DNA of 64,000 nt from Alphaproteobacteria bacterium. GTDB taxonomy: Bacteria > Pseudomonadota > Alphaproteobacteria > UBA2966. The position numbers were made by a program, and so were the translations under genes. Under the pieces are notes generated by a model. That model saw only the letters and a list, made by a program, of their open reading frames with translations. It made no database searches and was not told the DNA's origin. The stretch is taken from contig JABIFY010000074.1 of NCBI GenBank assembly GCA_018650465.1, positions 1 through 64,000 of the forward strand. Direction: 5' to 3'. Position 1 is the first letter of the stretch; each line of letters begins with the position of its first letter. Of the stretch, positions 56,024 to 64,000 are shown one piece after another.

Positions 56024-56070
56024 CAGTTTTTTTCCGCTTCCGGAGACATCAGTTTTTTTCCGCTTCCGGA
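56021..56070. repeat. 26-bp-period tandem duplication at the GT4-GT9 gene junction
   Basis: CATCAGTTTTTTTCCGCTTC followed by CGGA occurs at 56021-56044 and again at 56047-56070. The right copy holds the GT4 stop and the left copy the GT9 start, so an ancestral TGATG overlap has been pulled apart by 26 bp. Confidence 0.9.
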
Positions 56071-57272
56071 AATGTTTTGGCTTCCGGAAAGCCCAATAAT
56101 TCGCGATAGACAAACATCGTCCGCGCGGTCATCAGTTCGACTTTGTATTCTTCCAACACATGGGCACGACCGGCTGAGGCCATTTCGGCGCGGTCATCCG
56201 GATCAAGGTGCACAGCCTTGCGCAAGGCGCTGGCCAGTTCAAGGGCATCACCTGGTGGCACCAGCCAGCCGGTGATGCCTGGCAATATTGTTTCCCGTGC
56301 GCCGCCATGATCTGTGGCAATTACCGGGCGACCCATGGCCTGTGCTTCAACAGCGACCCGGCCAAAGGCTTCCGGATCGGTTGAGGCGGAAACCACAACA
56401 TCCGCCAACATGTAAGCCGCGGCCATGTCGTTGCAATCCCCGACAAATCGCACAACACTTTCGAGATTATTTTCACGCACCAAGGCTTCCAGCTCTTCAC
56501 GATATTTGGTCCGGCCTTGATCATCTCCCACCAGAACACAAATCACGTCCTGTTGACCGTAATGTTTCAGGGCATCAATCAGGACAGTATGGCCCTTCCA
56601 GCGCGTCAGGCGGCCCGGCAACATGATTACCGGCAAACCATCTGTCAGCCGCCAGCGATCCGCCAGCTGAATGATGCGTTCGGCACTGACGGCAGCGGGA
56701 TTAAAGAAACGGGTGGTTTCAATACCGCGGGGAATGGTTATCAGGCGCCCGGCGTCATCGCCAAGGCCCATACCATAATCCTTGCGTACCCGATCCGCGA
56801 TAAATTTCGAATTGGCAATAACACGATCTCCGCGCGTCATGACCGAATTATAGAGCTTCTTGAACGGCCCCTTAAGGCCATAGGTGCCGTGAAAGGTTGT
56901 CACAAAGGGCACCTTGTTACGCCGGGCGGCCATCAAGGCGCTCCAGGCGGGTGCACGGCTACGGGCATGTACCAGGCTGACACTCCGGTCATAGATCAGC
57001 GCCGCCAGCTGAGCCGCATTTTTATGGATTTGCAGGGGGTTTTTTGAGGCCAGGGGCAAAACAATATGTTCAGCACCGATGCGGTCAAGTTCGTGCTGCA
57101 TGCGGCCGCCTTCGGACGCCACCAAAGCCGTCCAGCCAGCAGCCGTTATGGCTTTTGCCATATCCACTGCCGTACGTTCAACGCCACCGGTTTCAAGCGC
57201 GGGCAGAACCTGAAGCACGATGGGCTTCTTGTTCCCGCCCCCGTCGATGTTATGCTCTGTCGTAACAGACAA
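56049..57272 (-). CDS. Glycosyltransferase family 4
   Basis: A 407-residue GT-B glycosyltransferase with the N-terminal QVLPALETGGVERTAVDMA and the donor-binding ASTDPEAFGRVAVEAQAMGRP (key part PEAFGRVAVEAQAMG). It probably builds LPS core or other surface glycan with the downstream heptosyltransferase-like enzyme. The start seems to be a TTG at 57272 preceded by AGGA. It is divergent from the hydrolase gene 32 bases away. Confidence 0.85.
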   Translation of the reverse strand: MSVTTEHNIDGGGNKKPIVLQVLPALETGGVERTAVDMAKAITAAGWTALVASEGGRMQHELDRIGAEHIVLPLASKNPLQIHKNAAQLAALIYDRSVSLVHARSRAPAWSALMAARRNKVPFVTTFHGTYGLKGPFKKLYNSVMTRGDRVIANSKFIADRVRKDYGMGLGDDAGRLITIPRGIETTRFFNPAAVSAERIIQLADRWRLTDGLPVIMLPGRLTRWKGHTVLIDALKHYGQQDVICVLVGDDQGRTKYREELEALVRENNLESVVRFVGDCNDMAAAYMLADVVVSASTDPEAFGRVAVEAQAMGRPVIATDHGGARETILPGITGWLVPPGDALELASALRKAVHLDPDDRAEMASAGRAHVLEEYKVELMTARTMFVYRELLGFPEAKTFPEAEKN

Positions 57273-57304
57273 ATTGAAATTCCTGAATATTCATCAAGGT
57301 CAGA

Positions 57305-58081
57305 ATGAACGATACCAGTAAAATAGATGCGCAACCTGATATATTGGCACGCCCTGATGGCCAGACAATCGCTTATCACGCTTGGCCAGGCAAGTCACCG
57401 GGTGTGATCTTTTTGGGCGGCTTTATGTCAGATATGACCGGCACCAAGGCGTGCGCCCTGGAACAGGCCTGTCGGGACGAAGGCCGGGCCTTTGTACGCT
57501 TTGATTATTTCGGTCACGGGCAATCGTCCGGGGGTTTTGTGGACGGCACCATCGGGCGCTGGAAAGACGATGCTGTCGCCGTGCTGGATGAAGTCGCGCA
57601 AGGGCCACAAATTATGGTCGGTTCCAGCATGGGGGGCTGGATCATGTTGCTGACAGCCCTGGCTCGCAAGGACCGGATTGCCGGACTGGTGGGCATCGCA
57701 CCGGCACCAGACTTTACGCGATCCTTGATGTGGGAAGATTTTAACGATGAAATCCGGGCAACCCTGAAACGGGATGGCGTTTATCATGAGCCCAGCGAAT
57801 ATTCGGACGAACCCTACACCATCGCCTACAACCTGATTGAGGAAGGCGACAACCATATGATCCTGGAAGAGGGTATCGATCTGGATTGTCCTGTGCGAAT
57901 TCTTCAAGGCATGCAGGACCCGGACGTACCGTGGGAACATGCACTGAAACTTGTTGCAGCCCTGAAATCAAACGACGTCACCCTGAACCTGAACAAATCC
58001 GGCGACCATCGCTTGTCAGAACCGGATGATATTGAGCGACTTGTCCGTACAGTCGAAACCCTGTGCCGACAGGTTTCATGA
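57305..58081 (+). CDS. Alpha/beta hydrolase
   Basis: A 258-residue single-domain serine hydrolase. The nucleophile elbow GSSMGG lies near residue 103, an acid is likely in QDPDVPW and the His in GDHRLS. An FDYFGHGQSSG segment precedes it. It resembles the palmitoyl-thioesterase/carboxylesterase (ABHD10-like) group of alphaproteobacteria. Substrate unknown. Its stop overlaps the start of the HAD gene. Confidence 0.85.
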   Translation: MNDTSKIDAQPDILARPDGQTIAYHAWPGKSPGVIFLGGFMSDMTGTKACALEQACRDEGRAFVRFDYFGHGQSSGGFVDGTIGRWKDDAVAVLDEVAQGPQIMVGSSMGGWIMLLTALARKDRIAGLVGIAPAPDFTRSLMWEDFNDEIRATLKRDGVYHEPSEYSDEPYTIAYNLIEEGDNHMILEEGIDLDCPVRILQGMQDPDVPWEHALKLVAALKSNDVTLNLNKSGDHRLSEPDDIERLVRTVETLCRQVS

Positions 58082-58695
58082 TGAACGCAGCTGTGGACAC
58101 TGTTGTATTTGATCTGGGCAATGTGCTGATCGACTGGGACCCGCGCCATCTGTATCGCCAGGTGTTCGATGATGAAGCGCGGGTGGAGCAATTTCTTCGA
58201 GACGTATGTTCGCCCGATTGGATCCGGCAAAGTGATGCCGGCAAGCCCATGGCCCAGTGCGTTGCGGAGCTGGCCGATCAGCACCCGCACGAAGCTGAGT
58301 TTATTGAGTTGTTTGAAAGCCGATGGCCACAAATGATGCGCCAATGCATTGGCGGCAGTCTGCAAATTCTGGAGAAGCTGAAATCTCAGGGCACCCCCTT
58401 GTTTGTACTAAGCAACTGGTCTGCTGATACATGGCCACGGGCGGTTGAGCAATTTGATTTTCTGGATTTATTCGACGGTCTGGTTGTCTCGGGCCTGGAA
58501 GGTGTGGCCAAACCAGAACCGGAAATCTATCGCCGGCTTGAACGCTTTGGCGTGAACCTTGAACGCGCAGCCTTTATCGATGATCGACCGGAAAATATTG
58601 AAGCTGCCAACGCCCTGGGCATGACGGGCATTTTATTTACCGAGGCAGATGTCCTGGCAACTCGATTGTCAGAACTGGGGTTGTTGGCGGAATAG
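58078..58695 (+). CDS. HAD-superfamily hydrolase, HAD-IA type
   Basis: A 205-residue phosphatase-like protein. Motif I is FDLGNVLIDWD near residue 10 (nucleophile Asp), motif II LSNWSAD, motif III Lys in VAKPEPEIY and motif IV IDDRPENIEAA. This pattern matches YihX-like haloacid dehalogenase phosphatases acting on sugar phosphates. The ATG at 58078 overlaps the hydrolase stop by four bases. Confidence 0.87.
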   Translation: MMNAAVDTVVFDLGNVLIDWDPRHLYRQVFDDEARVEQFLRDVCSPDWIRQSDAGKPMAQCVAELADQHPHEAEFIELFESRWPQMMRQCIGGSLQILEKLKSQGTPLFVLSNWSADTWPRAVEQFDFLDLFDGLVVSGLEGVAKPEPEIYRRLERFGVNLERAAFIDDRPENIEAANALGMTGILFTEADVLATRLSELGLLAE

Positions 58696-58723
58696 GGGGC
58701 ACCCCAAGCTACTCACACCAAGG

Positions 58724-59680
58724 CTATTCAGCTTCGAAAATTGTCCGCAGCCCGCTTTGGTAATCCGGGTACTTCAATGTCACGCCAAGTTCTTCGTGCA
58801 GTCGATCATTGCGCACACGTTTATTATCTGACCAAAACGTCTGTGCCATGGGTGACAGGTCTGCCTGCTCATAGGGGATGATTGGCGGCACCGGGACGTT
58901 CAAAAGCTCACAGGCGAATGCCGTCACTTCCGATGGCGCTGCCGGATTATCGTCACAGACATTGTAGGCGGCACCGGCATTGGGTTTTGCCATAGAGGCC
59001 CGCAAGATCGATACGATATCTTCCACATGTATGCGGCTAAAGACCTGGCCGGGACGATGTACCCGTTTGGCCCGGCCCGCCCTGACCTGGTCCAAAGCAC
59101 TGCGTCCGGGCCCATAAATGCCCGCCAGGCGAAACAGGTGAACAGATATGTTTGCGGCTTTGCCCAGGGCCAGCCAGCCATCCTCGGCATCAACCCGTCT
59201 TTGACCCCGTTCAACTGCCGGGGTCCGCGGCGATGTCTCGTCCACCCAGCCACCATCCCTGTTGCCATAAACCACTGTTGTCGAGAGATATCCGACCCAA
59301 TCCAGATCCTTGCCAAGGGATTGCAGGTCTCTGGCGTGGCAATCCAGTACCGGATCGCCTGAAGCGTCCGGCGGTATTGAGGCCAGCACATGCGTGACGC
59401 CTTCCAGTAGCGCGGCAAGGTTATCAAGAGGCTGGTCCCGGTCAAAGACAACAGCATCAATACCCTGCGCCTGGAGCAAAGCAGCGGTTTCTTGCGTGCG
59501 GCAGGTTCCGGCCACTTGCCAGCCATCTGCAATCAGTGCACACGCCAAAGCCTCGCCTGTATATCCAATGCCGAAGCAGAACAGTTTTCCCGTAATTGCC
59601 TTAATCCTCACTAAATCATTGTAAATAAGAGCCAAATTCTCCAAGGCATCTTGAGTAAAGCCAAGTAGAATGAATTTCAT
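58724..59680 (-). CDS. NAD-dependent epimerase/dehydratase-like SDR protein (YeeZ-like)
   Basis: An extended SDR protein of up to 318 residues. The nucleotide loop FGIGYTGEALA replaces the usual GxxGxxG, as in YeeZ-type proteins, followed by LSTTVVYGNRDGGWVDE in the active-site region. Typical proteins start just before the beta strand LFCFGIGYTG. The ATG at 59680 adds about 30 residues, and a GTG at 59611 is a plausible true start; I kept the long form. Function unknown. Confidence 0.75.
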   Translation of the reverse strand: MKFILLGFTQDALENLALIYNDLVRIKAITGKLFCFGIGYTGEALACALIADGWQVAGTCRTQETAALLQAQGIDAVVFDRDQPLDNLAALLEGVTHVLASIPPDASGDPVLDCHARDLQSLGKDLDWVGYLSTTVVYGNRDGGWVDETSPRTPAVERGQRRVDAEDGWLALGKAANISVHLFRLAGIYGPGRSALDQVRAGRAKRVHRPGQVFSRIHVEDIVSILRASMAKPNAGAAYNVCDDNPAAPSEVTAFACELLNVPVPPIIPYEQADLSPMAQTFWSDNKRVRNDRLHEELGVTLKYPDYQSGLRTIFEAE

Positions 59681-59749
59681 CTGAATTTATTACAAAGCTG
59701 TTACAAAATAGCACTTATCTGACATAAGCCTGATACATAGATTGTGTTT

Positions 59750-59947
59750 AATTGAAGTCGACAAGAGCGGTCATCAGGGCCATCCAGCTGGATTTGAGGT
59801 TTCTCTCCACTGGATTACATCCCCAGGCCCTGGCTGCCCCCTTCTTGTCTTCCCTGACCGGCACCCCCCTGCCGGTCCAGACTGACGCCTCCCCGTCAGT
59901 CTTCCCTGTCTATAACTTCCCCTCGCTTTTGCGAGGGAATTTTTTTG
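59750..59947 (+). ncRNA. Candidate small RNA with three hairpins and C-rich loops
   Basis: Three hairpins follow one another without a reading frame. GACCGGCA/TGCCGGTC encloses CCCCCC (59856-59877), GACTGAC/GTCAGTC encloses GCCTCCCC (59880-59901), and CCCTCGC/GCGAGGG is followed by a seven-T run (59920-59947). C-rich hairpin loops able to pair with Shine-Dalgarno sequences, plus an intrinsic terminator, are typical of trans-acting alphaproteobacterial sRNAs. The 5' end is only estimated, since I could not assign a promoter; the core is 59856-59947. Flanking genes point away or converge, so it is not a leader. Confidence 0.6.
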
Positions 59948-60027
59948 TTCACTGTCCAGGCGATTCCGGTTTAGACGTAATCGCTTCAGATTTGTTCATT
60001 GACGCACACCTGGAGCTTGAAGCAACG

Positions 60028-61185
60028 CTACGTTTCCGTGAGCCCGGAAACGTTCTCCCATTCTGCCCGAACGTCCGCATCTTCTTCCTGCGCGGTATGT
60101 TTTTCAGCCAGGTCGGCAAATTCCTGGGCAGACTTTAGTTGAGACAGCGCCCAAATGGCAGCGCCCCGGACAACAGGTGCTGGATCATGCAACAAGTCTT
60201 CGGCTTTTGTCGCAAGTTCAGGCATATTTGAGTTGCCAATAGCGATCAATACATTGCGGACAAACCGGTCCCGCCCGGTTCGTTTGATGGGAGAGCCTGA
60301 AAACACCTGTCGAAAAGCTGCATCATCCAGCGTGACAAAATCCCGCAATTGCGGTGCCGTCAGTTCAATGCGCGGTAAAAATGCCGGTTCTTTATGAGCA
60401 TCTGCAAACTTGTTCCAGGGACAAACAGCGAGACAATCATCGCAGCCATATATGTGGTTGCCCATGGCTTTTCGATACTGCCTGTCGATGTGACCTTTAT
60501 GTTCGATGGTCAAATAGGAAATACAGGCCCGGGCATCCATTTTGCCGTCGGGCGACAATGCCCCGGTAGGGCAGACCTGAATACAGGTTCGACAACTGCC
60601 GCAATGATCTGTGTGGGGTTGGTCCGGTTCAATTTCCAGGGAGGTAAAAACTTCACCCAAAAACAGCCACGAGCCGAATTCACGTGACACCATATTCGTG
60701 TGTCGCCCCTGCCAGCCCAGTCCGGCAGCTGCGGCCAGGGGTTTTTCCATAACAGGTGCGGTATCAACAAATACCTTCACATCACCACCAGCCTCTTCGA
60801 TCAACCAGCGCGCCAGGCGCTTGAGACGACTTTTTACCAGATCGTGGTAATCCCGCCCCCGGGCATAGATTGCGATATTGCCACGCTCAGGGTGGTTCAG
60901 CAGGTGCAACGGGTCATCTTTTGGCGCATATGACAGGCCAAGAGAAATCACCGTCCGGACATCTGCCCAAAGGCCATTGGGGTCCTGGCGCCTGTCCGTG
61001 TTGCGCGCCATCCAGTCCATTTCACCGTGCCGGTCATCGGCGATATAGGCAGTTAGATCATCCGCTTGTGGTCCGCCCACAAAGGCTGTTGCCGGTGCAA
61101 ATCCGACGGCATCAAACCCGAGGGCGATGGCCTGCGCCCTGATTTTTTCTTTAAGGTCAGCGTCTACGGGAAGATCGCCGCTCAT
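60028..61185 (-). CDS. queG: Epoxyqueuosine reductase QueG
   Basis: A 385-residue cobalamin-dependent reductase for the last step of queuosine synthesis in tRNA. The DUF1730 domain (ISLGLSYAP) is followed by two [4Fe-4S] motifs, CGSCRTCIQVCPTG and CDDCLAVCPWNKF with an earlier Cys, and a C-terminal HEAT-like repeat region (VVRGAAIWALSQL). The ATG at 61185 removes an upstream extension in the open frame that would overlap nothing conserved. It lies 44 bases after the GST gene in the same direction. Confidence 0.92.
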   Translation of the reverse strand: MSGDLPVDADLKEKIRAQAIALGFDAVGFAPATAFVGGPQADDLTAYIADDRHGEMDWMARNTDRRQDPNGLWADVRTVISLGLSYAPKDDPLHLLNHPERGNIAIYARGRDYHDLVKSRLKRLARWLIEEAGGDVKVFVDTAPVMEKPLAAAAGLGWQGRHTNMVSREFGSWLFLGEVFTSLEIEPDQPHTDHCGSCRTCIQVCPTGALSPDGKMDARACISYLTIEHKGHIDRQYRKAMGNHIYGCDDCLAVCPWNKFADAHKEPAFLPRIELTAPQLRDFVTLDDAAFRQVFSGSPIKRTGRDRFVRNVLIAIGNSNMPELATKAEDLLHDPAPVVRGAAIWALSQLKSAQEFADLAEKHTAQEEDADVRAEWENVSGLTET

Positions 61186-61229
61186 ATGAAACCCGCCATC
61201 CCTGTGAAGTTCGTCATCCGGGGATGCAC

Positions 61230-61898
61230 CTAAAAGTCCAGGTCGGCGTAATGTTTGGGTGGCGGCAAACCAGGAATATGATCCGCCAGAAGGGGGCGGA
61301 AAGTCGGGCGCGATTTGATGCGTGCATACCAGTCCTTGGCCGCCTGATGATCTTCCCATGGCACATCGCCAAGATAGTCAAGACAACTGAGATGTGATGC
61401 GGCCGCAATATCGCCGAGGCCATATTCGTCTCCTGCCAGCCAGTTGCGCCGTTCCGTCAGCCAGCCGATATAGTCCAGGTGCGTGTGTAAATTATAATGT
61501 CCTGCCCGCAAGGCATCGGAATTTGGCTCACCAAGTCCCAGAAAGCGTCGCCAGACCTTTTGATCCAGCAAATTAACAGAGACTTCCTGATTGAACTTTT
61601 GATCAAACCAGGCGACCAGGCGGCGGGTTTCCGCCCGTGTTTTCACGTCCTTGCCAAGCAATGGTGGATCGGGATGTAATTCGTCCAGATATTCACAGAT
61701 TACCATGCTGTCAGAAACCACGGTTCCGTCTTCATCGATCAAGACCGGAACCGTGCCCGCAGGATTAAGCGCCAGAAATTCTTCCCTGCGTTCCCAGGTT
61801 TTTTCCGCCTCAAAATCCGCGACAAGATCTTTTTCGCCGAGTACGAGACGAACCTTGCGGGAGAAGGGCGAGAGCCATTGATGATAAAGCGTGCGCAT
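61230..61898 (-). CDS. Glutathione S-transferase family protein
   Basis: A 222-residue GST with the thioredoxin-like N-terminal domain (TLYHQWLSPFSRKVRLVLGEK, key part SPFSRKVRLVL), the NPAGTVPVLIDEDG cis-Pro segment and the glutathione-binding DSMVICEYLDE, then an all-helical C-terminal domain. A catalytic Ser is plausible in WLSPFSR. It is upstream of queG in the same direction. Substrate unknown. Confidence 0.88.
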   Translation of the reverse strand: MRTLYHQWLSPFSRKVRLVLGEKDLVADFEAEKTWERREEFLALNPAGTVPVLIDEDGTVVSDSMVICEYLDELHPDPPLLGKDVKTRAETRRLVAWFDQKFNQEVSVNLLDQKVWRRFLGLGEPNSDALRAGHYNLHTHLDYIGWLTERRNWLAGDEYGLGDIAAASHLSCLDYLGDVPWEDHQAAKDWYARIKSRPTFRPLLADHIPGLPPPKHYADLDF

Positions 61899-62101
61899 TT
61901 GCCAGAAAGTCAGATTAAATCCGTTAAAGCCGACATCACTCTACAGTGGTTCCTGGAAACGTTGAATCACTTCGATGGAAAATTTAGCTATATATCAAAA
62001 AATTGTACCTTATCAGCGAATCGAGTTTCGTTGATAAGCCTTAAAGGGCGCAGCAGCTGTTTCTCAACTACTCTACGCCCCTGATGAGCTTGGTTATGTG
62101 A

Positions 62102-64000
62102 TCAGGCCAGTTGTTGTGCTTCTTCATCGCTGTCTGAAAGTGGCTCTTCCAGCTTGCCGATCATTTCCTTTGGGCAAACTTGCCAAAAATGCCCCACAAC
62201 CGTTTCCCATTCCGCCAACATATTCGTGGCGAAAGTAGATTGGGTCTGGTGCGCATGTTCGCGAACCTGGGCCTTCAAAATCTCTTCCCAATAACTGCTG
62301 CGCAAACGTTGATAAACGACTGAGTCCGGGTTCACATGGCTTTCAAAATTATTGCCACGATCATAGATGAACGCCATGCCGCCGGTCATACCGGCACCAA
62401 AGTTTTCACCCACCGAGCCCAGAATAACGGCCATGCCGCCGGTCATATATTCACAACCGTTGGCTCCACAGCCTTCAACAATCGCCAGACCACCTGAGTT
62501 GCGGACACAGAACCGGTCACCAGCCTGGCCCGCGGCATAAAGTTCGCCGCCGGTCGCACCGTAAAGCGTGACGTTGCCGATGATGACATTGTCCTGTGAC
62601 TTTAATGGCGAGGACGTCATCGGGCGCACAACAATAGTGCCGCCTGACAAACCCTTGCCTACATAATCGTTGGCGTCGCCAAAGACTTCCAGTTTCAAAC
62701 CCTGGACGGCAAAAGCGCCCAGAGACTGACCGGCAGAGCCCCGGATACGGGCCGTGATATGACCAGGCTGCAATCCATCCATGCCAAATCGACGCACAAT
62801 GTGCGATGACAGCCGGGTGCCAATGGCACGTTGTGTATTCTGGATGTTGTAGGCTAACTGCATTTTTTCGCCCACTTCAAATACCGCACTGGCATCTTCG
62901 ATCATTTGGGCATCCAGTGTATCCGGCACTTCGTTACGCCCCTCGAGGGTGCAATAGCGTGGATTGTCACCTGGATCAGCCATCGCCAGCAGCGGGTTAA
63001 GATCAAGATCGTCCAGATGTTCGGAACCACGACTGACCTGGGCCAGCATATCAGCGCGACCGATGACATCTTTCAGGGAACGCACGCCCAATGAAGCGAG
63101 AATTTCACGAATTTCCTCGGCCATGAAACTGACGAGGTTCACGACTTTTTCTGCTGTCCCTTCAAACTTGGCCCGCAAGTCTTCATCCTGGGTGCAAACC
63201 CCGACCGGGCAAGTATTGGAATGGCACTGACGCACCATGATGCAGCCCATGGCCACCAGAGCCAGGGTACCAATACCAAATTCCTCGGCACCCAGCATGG
63301 CGGCAATGACGATGTCACGACCGGATTTTATGCCGCCATCAGCCCGCAAGATGCAGCGGTGGCGCAGATTGTTCAATGTCAGGACCTGGTTGACCTCGGC
63401 CACACCCATTTCCCACGGCAATCCGGCATATTTGATGCTGGATTGTGGACTGGCACCGGTTCCGCCATTGTGGCCCGACAGCATAATCACATCAGCTTTG
63501 GCCTTGGCGACACCGGCCGCAACCGTACCAACACCGGATTCAGCCACAAGTTTGACCGACACCCGGGCTTGTGGATTGATCTGCTTCAGATCATAAATCA
63601 GCTGCGCCAGATCTTCGATGGAATAAATGTCGTGGTGTGGCGGCGGTGAAATAAGCGTCACGCCTTCGGTCGAATGACGCAGGCGGGCGATGGCTTCGGT
63701 CACTTTGAAACCAGGCAACTGCCCGCCTTCACCAGGCTTGGCGCCCTGGGACACCTTGATTTCGATTTCGCGGCAGTTGTTAAGGTAATCTGCTGTGACA
63801 CCAAAGCGGCCTGAGGCCACCTGCTTGATCTGGGAGTTGGCGTTATCGCCATTGGGGCGTGGACTAAAGCGCTCCGGATCTTCGCCACCTTCACCTGAGT
63901 CAGATTTTGCACCGATCCGGTTCATGGCAATAGCCAGGGTTTCGTGGGCTTCTTTCGACAAGGCCCCCAAAGACATGGCTCCCGTCACAAAGCGCTTGCG
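62102..64000 (-). CDS. gltB: Glutamate synthase (NADPH) large subunit, C-terminal part, cut by window edge
   Basis: 633 codons of the C-terminal part of the GOGAT alpha chain. It has the FMN-binding TIM barrel (LRADGGIKSGRDIVIAAMLGA), the [3Fe-4S] cluster site GCIMVRQCHSNTCPVGVC and the GXGXG beta-helix domain (GGTIVVRPM). The N-terminal amidotransferase part lies beyond position 64000. It makes glutamate from glutamine and 2-oxoglutarate together with GltD, which is not in view. Confidence 0.95.
   Translation of the reverse strand, partial: RKRFVTGAMSLGALSKEAHETLAIAMNRIGAKSDSGEGGEDPERFSPRPNGDNANSQIKQVASGRFGVTADYLNNCREIEIKVSQGAKPGEGGQLPGFKVTEAIARLRHSTEGVTLISPPPHHDIYSIEDLAQLIYDLKQINPQARVSVKLVAESGVGTVAAGVAKAKADVIMLSGHNGGTGASPQSSIKYAGLPWEMGVAEVNQVLTLNNLRHRCILRADGGIKSGRDIVIAAMLGAEEFGIGTLALVAMGCIMVRQCHSNTCPVGVCTQDEDLRAKFEGTAEKVVNLVSFMAEEIREILASLGVRSLKDVIGRADMLAQVSRGSEHLDDLDLNPLLAMADPGDNPRYCTLEGRNEVPDTLDAQMIEDASAVFEVGEKMQLAYNIQNTQRAIGTRLSSHIVRRFGMDGLQPGHITARIRGSAGQSLGAFAVQGLKLEVFGDANDYVGKGLSGGTIVVRPMTSSPLKSQDNVIIGNVTLYGATGGELYAAGQAGDRFCVRNSGGLAIVEGCGANGCEYMTGGMAVILGSVGENFGAGMTGGMAFIYDRGNNFESHVNPDSVVYQRLRSSYWEEILKAQVREHAHQTQSTFATNMLAEWETVVGHFWQVCPKEMIGKLEEPLSDSDEEAQQLA

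Overview
The window looks like chromosomal DNA of a free-living, probably marine alphaproteobacterium. This is inferred from the order of housekeeping genes (thrS, infC, rpmI, rplT, pheS, pheT), the quinone-linked respiratory formate dehydrogenase cluster with DUF3305/DUF3306-type accessory proteins, and protein similarity to Rhodospirillales-like relatives. Genus cannot be set by reading alone.

Region 1 (1-15.9 kb) is metabolic backbone. It starts with tRNA-Val, an N-formylglutamate amidohydrolase and an acetyltransferase. A purine-deamination block follows: an AraC regulator divergent from an Ade-type deaminase, an adenosine-deaminase-superfamily enzyme lacking the usual HxGE glutamate, and a small NAD-binding protein. 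Next come a STAS-like protein, an N-carbamoylsarcosine amidase-like hydrolase divergent from its LysR regulator around a perfect dyad, and a divergent AmmeMemoRadiSam pair (radical SAM enzyme; Memo-AMMECR1 fusion). The region ends with a periplasmic M23 peptidase, a nitronate monooxygenase and an MDR oxidoreductase.

Region 2 (15.9-37.8 kb) appears to be one integrated element of about 21.9 kb. Its right end is a complete tRNA-Ser(GGA) next to a tyrosine integrase. Its left end is a 14-bp direct copy of the tRNA 3' end, and a conserved 18-bp arm-type motif lies inside each end. The integrase side carries a P4-type primase-helicase with a long inverted repeat beside it, an AlpA/Xis-like protein, a ribbon-helix-helix protein and an HGGxSTG protein. 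The left end carries a truncated type I restriction HsdR gene. The cargo between them is a formate dehydrogenase system: Fe-S accessory protein, DUF3305, DUF3306, TorD chaperone, small Tat protein, catalytic FdhA, FdhB and cytochrome b FdhC. A WD40-cytochrome c protein, a 40-residue membrane protein and a MurD-like protein without a P-loop accompany it.

Region 3 (37.9-51.2 kb) is mostly translation machinery on the minus strand: lepA, pheT, pheS, rplT, rpmI, infC (apparent ATA start) and thrS. A metal-responsive arsR-CDF efflux pair sits between infC and rpmI. A terminator with an upstream competing segment lies directly ahead of pheS, suggesting attenuation.

Region 4 (51.2-64 kb) has two DUF898/YjgN membrane paralogs with an M48 protease, two glycosyltransferases, an alpha/beta hydrolase plus HAD pair, and an epimerase. 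A free-standing candidate small RNA with C-rich loops follows, then queG, a glutathione S-transferase and the C-terminal part of gltB, which runs off the right edge.
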